Of a stretch of DNA of 29,514 bases, positions 10,625 through 18,786 are shown in pieces. The translations under genes and the position numbers were made by a program. The stretch is from the NCBI GenBank assembly GCA_946480015.1, contig CAMLIL010000074.1, positions 1 through 29,514 of the forward strand. Direction: 5' to 3'. Below the pieces are notes generated by a model that searched no databases, was not told the origin of the DNA, and saw nothing but the letters and a program-made list of their open reading frames with translations. This DNA comes from an uncultured Oxalobacteraceae bacterium. Lineage in GTDB: Bacteria; Pseudomonadota; Gammaproteobacteria; Burkholderiales; Burkholderiaceae. Every line of letters starts with the position of its first letter. Position 1 is the first letter of the stretch.

Positions 10625-10647
10625 GCCGCCGTGCGTGAGCCGGCGGC
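10625..10647. other. Inverted repeat between the isomerase and regulator genes
   Basis: GCCGCCG (10625-10631) and CGGCGGC (10641-10647) form a 7-bp stem with a 9-base loop in the 104-bp gap between the LacI-family gene and the isomerase gene. No T-run follows on the minus strand, so it may be a processing or weak terminating hairpin that makes regulator and enzymes unequal in expression. Confidence 0.3.
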
Positions 10648-10674
10648 GCCTGGTTGTTTTGCTTTCCCTGCAAA

Positions 10675-11694
10675 TTACTGTTTCGGTCCCCAGTCGTCGC
10701 ACACCGTGCTGGCGCGCACGATCAGTTCGACCTGCGCGATCTTTTCGACCGGTTCTTCCGGCAGCCCGCCCAGCAGCATTTCCACCCCCAGCGCGCCCAG
10801 TTCCTTTTTGTCGATGCGCAGCGTGGTCAAGGGACGATGGCCCAGCACCGCACTGGAGATGTCGTCGAATCCCACGATCGACACGTCGTGCGGCACCTTC
10901 AGTCCGGCCGCCAGGCAGCAGCGCATCGCCACCAGCGCGGCGCTGTCGTTGTAGCAGAACACCGCGTCCGGCGGATGCGGCAGCGCCAGCAGCGACTGCA
11001 TCGCTTCGAATGCGCCGCTCTCCAGGTCGACGCCGTCGGCCACGCTGACCTCGTAGCGCGGATCGGCCAGCACGCCTGCATCGAACAGCGCCTGGCGGTA
11101 GCCGCGGTTGCGCTCGCGGATGCTGTAGTGACTGAGCGAGCCGGAAATCATGCCGATGCGGGTGCGGCCCAGACTGAGTAAATGTTTGGTGGCCATGTAG
11201 CCACCCATCATATTGTCCGGATTGACCGAGCTGTAGCCGCGCAGCTTCATGTCGATCAGGACCAGCGGCTTGCCGGTGGCGCGCAAGGCATTGAGCAGTT
11301 CGGGTTCGAAAAAGCCGGCGCACACCATGGCGTCGGGCGCGTGCATGCGCAGCTGTTCGGTCACGCCGTCGGCCGGGCCGACCGCCATGAACGACAGCAC
11401 GATGCCCTGTTTGCGGCAGGCTTCCTCGGCGCCGTGCAGCACCGGCGAATAAAACGGGCTGCTGGCCGCGGTGTTGTGCTGGCGGTGCAGCAGGAAGGTC
11501 ATGCGGCGCATGCGCTTGCGGCGCAGTTTGCAGAAGTCGTATCCCAGATGGTGGGCGGCCGACAGCACCACCTGGCGGGTCGCCTCGGTCAGTCCGGGCT
11601 CGTTCTTGAGCGCGCGCGAAATCGTCCCCGCCGACAGGCCGGCGAACTTGGCGATGTCGCGGATGGTGACGTTCGGCGCATCGCCGGTGGTCAT
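10675..11694 (-). CDS. LacI-family transcriptional regulator of the mannan locus
   Basis: A 339-residue protein with the helix-turn-helix VTIRDIAKFAGLSAGTISRALKN at about residues 9-31. The hinge segment LRRKRMRRMTFLLHR leads into an effector domain with SPFYSPVLHGAEEACRKQG, PDAMVCAGFFEPELL, RIGMISGSLSHYSIRERNRGYRQAL, PDAVFCYNDSAALVAMRC and VSIVGFDDISSAVLGHRPLTTLRIDKKELG. Start ATG 11694 is preferred because a GAAGG lies 8 bases upstream and the helix-turn-helix then begins at the usual distance. ATG 11772 would add 26 residues and has only a weak ribosome binding site. It is divergent from the importer-mannanase operon and heads the isomerase-kinase operon, and the region between carries repeated CTAAAC/GTTTAG half-sites. 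Mannose, mannobiose or a fructose phosphate could be the inducer; this is not decided by sequence. Confidence 0.88.
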   Translation of the reverse strand: MTTGDAPNVTIRDIAKFAGLSAGTISRALKNEPGLTEATRQVVLSAAHHLGYDFCKLRRKRMRRMTFLLHRQHNTAASSPFYSPVLHGAEEACRKQGIVLSFMAVGPADGVTEQLRMHAPDAMVCAGFFEPELLNALRATGKPLVLIDMKLRGYSSVNPDNMMGGYMATKHLLSLGRTRIGMISGSLSHYSIRERNRGYRQALFDAGVLADPRYEVSVADGVDLESGAFEAMQSLLALPHPPDAVFCYNDSAALVAMRCCLAAGLKVPHDVSIVGFDDISSAVLGHRPLTTLRIDKKELGALGVEMLLGGLPEEPVEKIAQVELIVRASTVCDDWGPKQ

Positions 11695-11788
11695 GGGCGC
11701 GCCTTCGCGATCGTTGCGGATTTCACGATTTTCTCCTGTTACTGCGTTCGGTACTGATTTTGAGTCTTGCATATCGATAGGCCCACGG

Positions 11789-11799
11789 CAAACGTTTAG
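11789..11799. promoter_or_regulatory. Operator-like site CAAACGTTTAG
   Basis: Near-palindrome with a central CG, the usual LacI-family form, made of two half-sites of the GTTTAG/CTAAAC type with one mismatch. It lies in the 5' region of the regulator gene. Confidence 0.45.
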
Positions 11800-11814
11800 T
11801 CCGGCAGGGGTGTA

Positions 11815-11836
11815 GTTTAGTCTGCTTTTACTAAAC
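11815..11836. promoter_or_regulatory. Inverted repeat GTTTAG-N10-CTAAAC
   Basis: GTTTAG (11815-11820) and CTAAAC (11831-11836) face each other in the divergent regulator/importer region. Extending by one base each side of the spacer gives GTTTAGT/ACTAAAC. Confidence 0.5.
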
Positions 11837-11891
11837 AAGGATAGTCCCGCTACGCCCCACGAATGGGGGGTGGAGCGGAGCGCTGCGGTTT

Positions 11892-11912
11892 GTTTAGTGA
11901 TCACCGCTAAAC
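11892..11912. promoter_or_regulatory. Inverted repeat GTTTAG-N9-CTAAAC
   Basis: GTTTAG (11892-11897) and CTAAAC (11907-11912) enclose TGATCACCG, about 25 bp upstream of a candidate -35 for the importer operon. The same hexamers recur at 11794, 11815 and 11831. Confidence 0.5.
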
Positions 11913-11935
11913 TCGGCGTTCAAGCATCTCTTCGT

Positions 11936-11966
11936 TTGACCGTGCTAATGTCCCGGTGCAGAATAT
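11936..11966 (+). promoter_or_regulatory. Candidate promoter of the importer-mannanase operon
   Basis: TTGACC at 11936-11941 is a good -35. An AT-rich stretch with CAGAAT (11959-11964, 17-bp spacing) follows. The -10 is weak, and a TATAAA at 11976 is an alternative without a matching -35. The start codon at 12038 leaves a leader of about 70 bases. Confidence 0.3.
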
Positions 11967-12037
11967 TTTTGCCTCTATAAAAAATCCTGCCTGTGCCGCC
12001 GGCGCCGAGCAAGGAAACCGCCCCTCAAGGAGACTTC

Positions 12038-13339
12038 ATGGAACACGTTTCACACGGCGCGCTCGCGCCGGGCCAGCCACTGGCCGACGCGCAGGCCAAC
12101 AACACCGCCCCCCTGGTCATCATCACGCTGCTGTTCTTCATGTGGGGCCTGCTCACCTCCATGAACGACGTGCTGATTCCTCACCTGAAGGCGGTCTACA
12201 CGCTCACGTATGTCCAGGCGATGCTGGTCCAGTTCTGCTTTTTCGGCGCCTATGCCATCGTTTCGCTGCCGGCCGGGATGCTGATCAAGCGGATCGGCTA
12301 CAAGGCCGGCGCCGTCACCGGCCTGGTGATCGCCGCCGCGGGCTGCGCACTGTTCTATCCGGCCTCGGTCAGCGGCTATGCCGTGTTCCTGCTGGCCTTC
12401 TTCGTTCTCGCGGGCGGCATCACCATCCTGCAGGTGGCGGCCAATCCGTTCGTGACGGTTCTCGGCCCGGCCGCCACCGCCTCGAGCCGCCTGACCCTGA
12501 CCCAGGCCTTCAATTCGCTCGGCACCACGATCGCGCCCTGGCTGGGCGGCATGCTGATTTTGTCCGGGGTGACGCTGGGCGCGACCGAACTGGCCGCGCT
12601 GCCCGCGGCCGACGCCATCGCCTACAAGGCCAGGGAAGCGGCCATGGTGCAGGGGCCGTATCTGGCCCTGGCCGGCGCGCTGCTGTCGATCGCGGTGCTG
12701 TTCGCGCTCGTCAAGCTGCCCAGGATCAGCCATGGCGGCGAGGCGGCCGGCAGCATCGGCACCTCGGCGCTGTCGCATCGCCATCTGCTGCTCGGCACCA
12801 TCGGCATCTTCCTGTACGTGGGCGGTGAAGTCAGTATCGGCAGCTTCCTGATCAATTACATCGGCGAGCCGAACATCGCCGGGCTGGCGCATGGCGCCGC
12901 CGCCAAGTATGTGGCTTACTACTGGGGCGGGGCCATGATCGGCCGCTTTATCGGCTTCGGCGTGATGCGCTTCGTCAGCCCGGGCAAGGCGCTGGCCACC
13001 AACGCCGCCGTGTCGATCGCGCTGATCCTGACCGCCACCTTCGGCCACGGACCTGTGGCGATGTGGGCGCTGATCGCGGTTGGCCTGTTCAACTCCATCA
13101 TGTTCCCGACCATTTTCTCCATGGCGCTGCACAAGCTGGGCGCGCAGACCGGCCAAGGGTCCGGCATCCTGTGCATGGCCATCGTCGGCGGCGCCATCGT
13201 GCCGTTCCTGCAGGGCTTCATGGCCGACCGCATCGGCCTGCAGATCTCCTTCCTGATCCCGGCGGCCTGCTACATCTTCATCCTGTACTTTGGCTTGAAG
13301 TACGCCAACATGTACCAGGGCGAGCGTATCGCGCTCTGA
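12038..13339 (+). CDS. gluP: GluP/FucP-type MFS sugar importer
   Basis: A 433-residue inner-membrane protein with about twelve hydrophobic segments. The opening LLFFMWGLLTSMNDVLIPHLKAVYTLTYVQAMLVQFCFFGAYAIVSLPAG block is diagnostic of the glucose/galactose (FucP-related) transporter family, as is QVAANPFVTVLGP with LTLTQAFNSLGTTIAPWLGG. The C-terminal half has YVGGEVSIGSFLINY, NSIMFPTIFSMALHKLG and GSGILCMAIVGGAIVPFLQG. These carriers are proton symporters of hexoses; mannose released by the mannanase and mannosidase encoded downstream is the likely cargo here. ATG 12038 is chosen for its strong AAGGAG 8 bases upstream; an in-frame GTG at 11993 has none. It is the first gene of the four-gene rightward operon. 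Confidence 0.9.
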   Translation: MEHVSHGALAPGQPLADAQANNTAPLVIITLLFFMWGLLTSMNDVLIPHLKAVYTLTYVQAMLVQFCFFGAYAIVSLPAGMLIKRIGYKAGAVTGLVIAAAGCALFYPASVSGYAVFLLAFFVLAGGITILQVAANPFVTVLGPAATASSRLTLTQAFNSLGTTIAPWLGGMLILSGVTLGATELAALPAADAIAYKAREAAMVQGPYLALAGALLSIAVLFALVKLPRISHGGEAAGSIGTSALSHRHLLLGTIGIFLYVGGEVSIGSFLINYIGEPNIAGLAHGAAAKYVAYYWGGAMIGRFIGFGVMRFVSPGKALATNAAVSIALILTATFGHGPVAMWALIAVGLFNSIMFPTIFSMALHKLGAQTGQGSGILCMAIVGGAIVPFLQGFMADRIGLQISFLIPAACYIFILYFGLKYANMYQGERIAL

Positions 13340-13371
13340 TTCCACCACCATCCTCGTCAAAGGGTTTGAGC

Positions 13372-14694
13372 ATGAATTTCGTACACAAGCTGGGCGCGAG
13401 CCTGGTGATGGCGGCCGTCTGCGGCCTGGCGCAGGCCGCCCCTGCGGACAAGGACAGCTTCGTCAGCGTCAAGGACACCCATTTCGCGCGCAAGGGCCAG
13501 TCGTATTACATCGCCGGCGCCAATTTCTGGTATGGCGGCTACCTGGGCGCCACCAGCGCCGTCGGCGACCGCGCCCGGCTGGTCAAGGAACTCGACAACA
13601 TGAAGGCGATCGGCATCAATAATCTGCGCGTGCTGGCGGTGTCCGAGAAGACCGGGATGAAAAGCGCGGTGCGTCCCGCCACCACCAGCGCGCCCGGCAA
13701 ATACGATGAAAACCTGCTGGCGGGGATGGACTTTTTGCTCGCCGAACTGGCCAGGCGCGACATGACGGTGGTGATCTACCTGAACAACTTCTGGCAGTGG
13801 TCGGGCGGCTTCACCCAGTACATGAACTGGTTCGCCGGCACCCCGGCGCTGGACCCGAACGTCACCGGCGACTACAACGCCTTCATGACCAATTCGGCGC
13901 GCTTCTACAGCAACCAGGCGGCCCAGGACGAATACCGCAATGTGATCAAGACCATCGTCAACCGCGTCAACACCGTCAGCGGCGTGGCCTACCGCGACGA
14001 TCCGACCATCATGTCCTGGCAGCTGGCCAACGAGCCGCGCCCCGGCAACGACCACGCCAGCGATGCCGAGAAGGCCATTTACACCAGGTGGATCGACGCC
14101 ACCGCCAAATACATCCACGATCTCGACAAAAATCACCTGGTCAGCAGCGGCAGCGAAGGGCTGGCCGGTTCCGCCCAGGATGCCAGGCTGTTCCTGGCGG
14201 CGCACTCGAGCCGCCATGTCGACTACCTGACCTACCACCTGTGGCCGAAAAACTGGAGCTGGTTCGATTCCAGAAAGCCGGCCGCGACCTGGGACGGCGC
14301 CATCGCCAAGAGCCGCGACTATCTGAACTCGCACATCGAGCTGGCCAAACAGTTGAACAAGCCGATCGTGCTTGAAGAATTCGGCCTGGACCGCGACGGT
14401 CCGTCGTTCGACCGCCGCGCCACCACCAAGATCCGCGACCGCTTCTACGGCGAGATCTTCAAGCTGGTGCAGACACGCGCGGCCAAGGGCGACCCGATCG
14501 CCGGCTGGAACTTCTGGGCCTGGGGCGGCATGGGCCGCGCCGCCAACCCCGACTACTGGTGGAAGGAAGGGAACGACTTCGTCGGCGATCCGCCGCAGGA
14601 AGAGCAGGGCCTGTATTCGGTATTCGACTCCGACGTGCCCTCGCTGGTCCTGATCAAGGAGCACGCCGACCAGCTGCATCAACTTCAACGCTGA
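13372..14694 (+). CDS. Secreted endo-beta-1,4-mannanase, glycoside hydrolase family 5
   Basis: A 440-residue protein with a signal peptide (MNFVHKLGASLVMAAVCGLAQA, cleaved before APAD), hence periplasmic or extracellular. The catalytic barrel starts at GQSYYIAGANFWYGGYLG, which resembles GH5 subfamily 7 mannanases (FYVNGTNYWYG-like opening). The acid/base is Glu221 in SWQLANEPRPG and the nucleophile is Glu336 in IVLEEFGLDRDG; WNFWAWGG near the end is also typical. It would cut internal beta-1,4-mannosidic bonds of mannan, glucomannan or galactomannan. No carbohydrate-binding module is seen. An AAAGGG 7 bases before ATG 13372 is a good ribosome binding site, and the gene follows the importer by 32 bp. 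Confidence 0.92.
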   Translation: MNFVHKLGASLVMAAVCGLAQAAPADKDSFVSVKDTHFARKGQSYYIAGANFWYGGYLGATSAVGDRARLVKELDNMKAIGINNLRVLAVSEKTGMKSAVRPATTSAPGKYDENLLAGMDFLLAELARRDMTVVIYLNNFWQWSGGFTQYMNWFAGTPALDPNVTGDYNAFMTNSARFYSNQAAQDEYRNVIKTIVNRVNTVSGVAYRDDPTIMSWQLANEPRPGNDHASDAEKAIYTRWIDATAKYIHDLDKNHLVSSGSEGLAGSAQDARLFLAAHSSRHVDYLTYHLWPKNWSWFDSRKPAATWDGAIAKSRDYLNSHIELAKQLNKPIVLEEFGLDRDGPSFDRRATTKIRDRFYGEIFKLVQTRAAKGDPIAGWNFWAWGGMGRAANPDYWWKEGNDFVGDPPQEEQGLYSVFDSDVPSLVLIKEHADQLHQLQR

Positions 14695-14703
14695 CACGAC
14701 ATC

Positions 14704-17700
14704 ATGCATATCCGTATCACCTCGCTTGTCCTGGCCGTTGTGGCTGCGCACGGTGCGCAGGCCGCGGCCTGGGGGCCGTTCAACGCCGAATTTCCGGCCG
14801 CCGCCGACGGGCTGCTGAAAAAGCCGGCCAAGGGCGACCTGTTCGCCAATGCCGATGGCTTCAGCATCGGCGGCTGGTTCAAGCCGAGCGAGCTGTCGAA
14901 CGCGCCGACCCTGCTGGCCGGGATCGAGGGCCGCGGCTATTTGTGCAGCATCGGCGCCGCATTCGGGTTTTGCCTGGACGGCGCCACGGTGCCGAGCACC
15001 AGCGCGCTGGCGCCCGGGGTATGGACCCATCTTGCGGCCGCTTATGATGGCCGCCGCCTGACCCTGTACGCCAACGGCCGCGTGGTGGCGCAGCGCGACA
15101 TCGCCATCCAGGGCACTGCGGGCGCCCAGCTCAGCATCGGACCGCGCGGCAAGAGCGCCGGCGCTTTCGCTGGCCGCGTGGCCGGCCTCACCGTGGCCGG
15201 CAACGCCATCGATGCGCAGGCGGCGGCGCGCATGGCCTCGGCCGCGCCCAACGATGCGCTGATCAATTTCGAGAACGGCAGCCCGTCGTGGCCGCTGCAA
15301 ACCCGCCAGATGGCCGGGCAGCTGGTGCCGCAGGATGCGTGGACGCTGCCGACATCGAACACGCCGCCGTCGGCCCCGGTTGCCAGGGCGCCGTATGCCG
15401 GGCCGGCGCTGGAAAAGAGCGGCCCGAACGAATGGACGATCCGCGCCTGGTCGCTCCAGGCCGCGCCGCAGGTCAAGGGCGCCGAGCGCCAGATCGCCAG
15501 CGCCGGTTTTGATGCCAGCGGCTGGTACAAGGCCACCGTCCCGGGCACCGTCCTGACCACGCTGGTCGACCGTGGCGTGTATCCGGACCCTGCCCATGGG
15601 CTGAACAATCTGGTCATCCCCGAGAGCCTGAACAGGCAGGATTACTGGTATCGCAGCAGCTTCGATACGCCGGCCGCTTACCGCCCCGGACAGCACCTGT
15701 TCGTCACCTTCAAGGGCATCAACTACGCCGCGCAGGTGTGGATCAATGGCCGCCGCCTCGGCGACATGAAGGGCGCCTTCATCCGCGGCACCTTCGACAT
15801 CAGTCCCTTCCTCGCTGCCAAAGGCCGGAACGTCATCGCGGTCAAAGTGTCGCCGCCGCCGCATCCAGGCTTGCCGCAGGAGGAATCGCTCAGCGCCGGC
15901 GCCGGCGAAAACGGCGGCGTGCTGGCGCAGGATGGCCCGACCTTTATCGCCTCCGAAGGCTGGGACTGGATTCCCTCCGTGCGCGACCGCAATACCGGCA
16001 TGTGGCAGGACGTGGTGCTGCGCGCCACCGGCGACGTGCGCCTGGGCGATACCCACGTCGTCACCGCGCTGACCAAGGCCGACAACAGCGAGGCCGAGAT
16101 CGGCATCGACGTGCCGCTGACGAACCTGTCCGGCAAAACCATACGCACCACCGTGCGCGCCACCATCACCGACCGCGCCGGCATCCTGCAACCGGTCGTC
16201 GTCAGCAAGACCGTGGCGCTCGCGCCGGGCGCGCACAGTGTCAGTTTCACGGCGCAGCAATTCGCCGCGCTCAAGCTGCGCCAGCCGCGCCTGTGGTGGC
16301 CGAACGGCTACGGCCGCCCCGATATGCACGACGTCAAGGTCGACGTGCTGCAGGGCGGACGGCTGTCGGACCAGGGCAAGACCGGCTTCGGCATCCGCGC
16401 GGTGACGTACGAACTGTCGCTGGTCGACGCCGGCGGCCATCTGCGCCGGGTGGAGGCCGACTTTACCAAGGCGAGCCGGCTGGGCATCAGGATCACCGAC
16501 GCGCGCCACCAAGCGATCCGCAAGGTGGCCGGCAACCAGTGGGCCAGCGGCCTGCGTCCGGAAGCCGAGGGCAGCGCCGCCATCCGGGACCTGGGCGAGA
16601 GCACGCTGACGCCGCATCTGGTCATCAAGGTCAATGGCGTGCGCATCGCGGCGCGCGGCGGCAACTGGGGCATGGACGACTGGCTCAAGCGGGTCCAGCG
16701 CCAGCGCCTGGAGCCGTATTTCCGGCTGCACCGCGACGCCAACGTCAACATCATCCGCAACTGGGTGGGCCAGAACACCGAGGAAGCATTCTTCGAGCTG
16801 GCCGACGAGTACGGCCTGATGGTGCTGAACGACTTCTGGGCCTCGACCCAGGACTACAACATCGAGCCGCAGGATGTCGGCCTGTTCATGGCCAATGCGC
16901 GCGACGTGGTCAAGCGCTTTCGCAATCATCCATCCGTGATCGCCTGGTTCGGCCGTAACGAAGGCGTGCCGCAGCCGGCGCTCAACGAAGCGCTGGAATC
17001 GATGATTTATGAGCTGGACGGCACCCGCTGGTACACCGGCAGCTCGAACCGCATCAACCTGCAGAACAGCGGCCCGTACAACTACCAGGCGCCGGCCACT
17101 TACTTCACCCAGCATGCCAAAGGCTTTTCGGTGGAAGTGGGCGTGCCGTCGATGCCGACTGCGGAAGCGTTCAAGGCGGCCATTCCCGAATCCGAGCGCT
17201 GGCCGATCAGCGACAGCGTGGCCTATCACGACTGGCATCCCGACGGTAACGGCGGCACCGGCCCGTTCATGAATGCGCTCAGGACCGCGTACGGCGAAGC
17301 CAGCTCCTTCGACGACTTCGAGCGCAAGGCCCAGCTGATGAACTACGACATTCACCGCGCGATCTTCGAAGGCATGAATGCCGGCCTGTGGCGCGAGAAC
17401 AGCGGGCGCATGCTATGGATGACGCAGCCGGCGTGGCCGAGCACCATGTGGCAGATTCTCAGCCACGATTACGACACCCACGGCTCCTTTTACGGCGTCA
17501 AGAGCGCCGCCGAGCCGGTGCACGTGCAGCTCAATCTGCCGGACTACCGCGCGATGGTGATCAACAATCCCAACCGTGCGCTGGACAACGCCACCCTGAG
17601 CTACCAGGCCTACGGCATCGATGGCACGCTGCTTGCCTCCAGCAGCAGCACCGTCCATGCCGGCGCGGCCGCAACCTCGGCCCCGGTCGACCTTGGTATC

Positions 17701-18783
17701 GCCGCGCTGCTGGCCAAACAGGGCGTCATGGTGGTCAAGCTGGCGCTCAGACACAGCTGGGGCGGGGTGATTTCGGAGAACGTCTACTGGCCGAGTGCGA
17801 AACCGGAAGGCCAGCAGGGACTGAACGGGCTGGCCACCGTGCCCGTGGGCCTCAGCGTCAGCCGTCACCAGAACGGCAAAGAGGCGCGCCTGAACATCAC
17901 GCTCAGGAACACCGCGCAGGTGCCTGTATTGAACAGCAAGCTCACACTGCTGAAGGAATCGGGCGAGCGCGTGCTGCCGGTGTACTACTCGGATAACTAC
18001 GTGTCGCTCATGCCGGGCGAGAGCAAGACCTTGACCGCCGACTTCCAGGCGCAAGGCCCGCTGACGCTGACTCTGCGCGGCTGGAACGCGGCCGCGCAGT
18101 CGGTCGCGGTGGCCGATCCGGGGCCGGCCGTGTGCGCGACCAATATCGCACCGCGCACCGTGGAGTATCCGTGGATGTCGACCGCGCGCTGGAACAAGAT
18201 GCACGCAGACCAGGTGGCGCGCGCCGCGAAGGGCGGCGTGGATGTGATGTTCGTCGGCGATTCGATCACCGAAGGCTGGCCGCAGCCGATCTGGAATGCC
18301 AGCTTCGGCGCCTTCAGGCCGGGCAACTTCGGCATCGGCGGCGACCACACCGGCAACGTGCTGTGGCGCCTGCAGGACGACCGCATCCGCGCACTCCGGC
18401 CGAAGGTCGTGGTGCTGCTGATCGGCGTGAACAATCTGGGCTTGTGCAATGAAAGCGCGGAGCAGGTTTTCAACGGCATCAAGGCGACGGTTGCGCAGCT
18501 GCGCAAGAACTATCCGCCGGCGCGCATTCTGCTCAACGCCGTGCTGCCGGCCGACGAGAGCCCGCAGGGCGAGCGCCGCAAGAGCATCGCCGCGCTCAAC
18601 AAGATGGTGGCGACGCTGGCCGACGGCAAACAGGTCGTGGTGCACAACTACGGCGCGCTCCTGACGCGCGCGGACGGGGCGATCCCGTCCGACATCATGG
18701 CTGACTTCCTGCACCTGACCCCGAAGGGTTATCAGATCTGGGCCGACGCCATGCGGCCCGATATCCAGCAACTGCTCAAATAA
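14704..18783 (+). CDS. Secreted LamG - GH2 (beta-mannosidase-like) - SGNH esterase fusion protein
   Basis: A 1359-residue protein with a signal peptide (MHIRITSLVLAVVAAHGAQA). Residues about 45-185 form a LamG/concanavalin-like jelly roll (GFSIGGWFKPS, GVWTHLAAAYDGRRLTLYANG). Residues about 240-1130 form a full GH2 enzyme: sugar-binding domain (YWYRSSFD, VWINGRRLGDMKGAF), LWWPNGYG, then a barrel with acid/base Glu753 in WFGRNEG and probable nucleophile Glu811 in FSVEVGVPSMP. The layout resembles the endo-beta-mannosidase/exo-glucosaminidase branch of GH2. Residues about 1150-1355 are an SGNH hydrolase with Ser1187 in VGDSITEGW, GIGGDHTGNV, GVNN, and Asp1334/His1337 in DFLHLTPKG. In this locus it should release mannose from manno-oligosaccharides and strip acetyl groups. 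Exact GH2 specificity is uncertain. It starts 9 bp after the mannanase stop. Confidence 0.88.
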   Translation: MHIRITSLVLAVVAAHGAQAAAWGPFNAEFPAAADGLLKKPAKGDLFANADGFSIGGWFKPSELSNAPTLLAGIEGRGYLCSIGAAFGFCLDGATVPSTSALAPGVWTHLAAAYDGRRLTLYANGRVVAQRDIAIQGTAGAQLSIGPRGKSAGAFAGRVAGLTVAGNAIDAQAAARMASAAPNDALINFENGSPSWPLQTRQMAGQLVPQDAWTLPTSNTPPSAPVARAPYAGPALEKSGPNEWTIRAWSLQAAPQVKGAERQIASAGFDASGWYKATVPGTVLTTLVDRGVYPDPAHGLNNLVIPESLNRQDYWYRSSFDTPAAYRPGQHLFVTFKGINYAAQVWINGRRLGDMKGAFIRGTFDISPFLAAKGRNVIAVKVSPPPHPGLPQEESLSAGAGENGGVLAQDGPTFIASEGWDWIPSVRDRNTGMWQDVVLRATGDVRLGDTHVVTALTKADNSEAEIGIDVPLTNLSGKTIRTTVRATITDRAGILQPVVVSKTVALAPGAHSVSFTAQQFAALKLRQPRLWWPNGYGRPDMHDVKVDVLQGGRLSDQGKTGFGIRAVTYELSLVDAGGHLRRVEADFTKASRLGIRITDARHQAIRKVAGNQWASGLRPEAEGSAAIRDLGESTLTPHLVIKVNGVRIAARGGNWGMDDWLKRVQRQRLEPYFRLHRDANVNIIRNWVGQNTEEAFFELADEYGLMVLNDFWASTQDYNIEPQDVGLFMANARDVVKRFRNHPSVIAWFGRNEGVPQPALNEALESMIYELDGTRWYTGSSNRINLQNSGPYNYQAPATYFTQHAKGFSVEVGVPSMPTAEAFKAAIPESERWPISDSVAYHDWHPDGNGGTGPFMNALRTAYGEASSFDDFERKAQLMNYDIHRAIFEGMNAGLWRENSGRMLWMTQPAWPSTMWQILSHDYDTHGSFYGVKSAAEPVHVQLNLPDYRAMVINNPNRALDNATLSYQAYGIDGTLLASSSSTVHAGAAATSAPVDLGIAALLAKQGVMVVKLALRHSWGGVISENVYWPSAKPEGQQGLNGLATVPVGLSVSRHQNGKEARLNITLRNTAQVPVLNSKLTLLKESGERVLPVYYSDNYVSLMPGESKTLTADFQAQGPLTLTLRGWNAAAQSVAVADPGPAVCATNIAPRTVEYPWMSTARWNKMHADQVARAAKGGVDVMFVGDSITEGWPQPIWNASFGAFRPGNFGIGGDHTGNVLWRLQDDRIRALRPKVVVLLIGVNNLGLCNESAEQVFNGIKATVAQLRKNYPPARILLNAVLPADESPQGERRKSIAALNKMVATLADGKQVVVHNYGALLTRADGAIPSDIMADFLHLTPKGYQIWADAMRPDIQQLLK

Positions 18784-18786
18784 GCC

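Noticed and set aside
9368..11323. Isomerase read as a 651-residue protein extending into the regulator gene
   Set aside because: The extension overlaps the LacI-family gene out of frame. ATG 10570 gives the family length and N-terminus.
13357..17355. A 1332-codon open frame on the minus strand
   Set aside because: It lies antisense to the mannanase and the LamG-GH2-SGNH gene, is rich in Arg/Gly/Ala/His with no recognisable domain, and is expected by chance in high-GC coding DNA.
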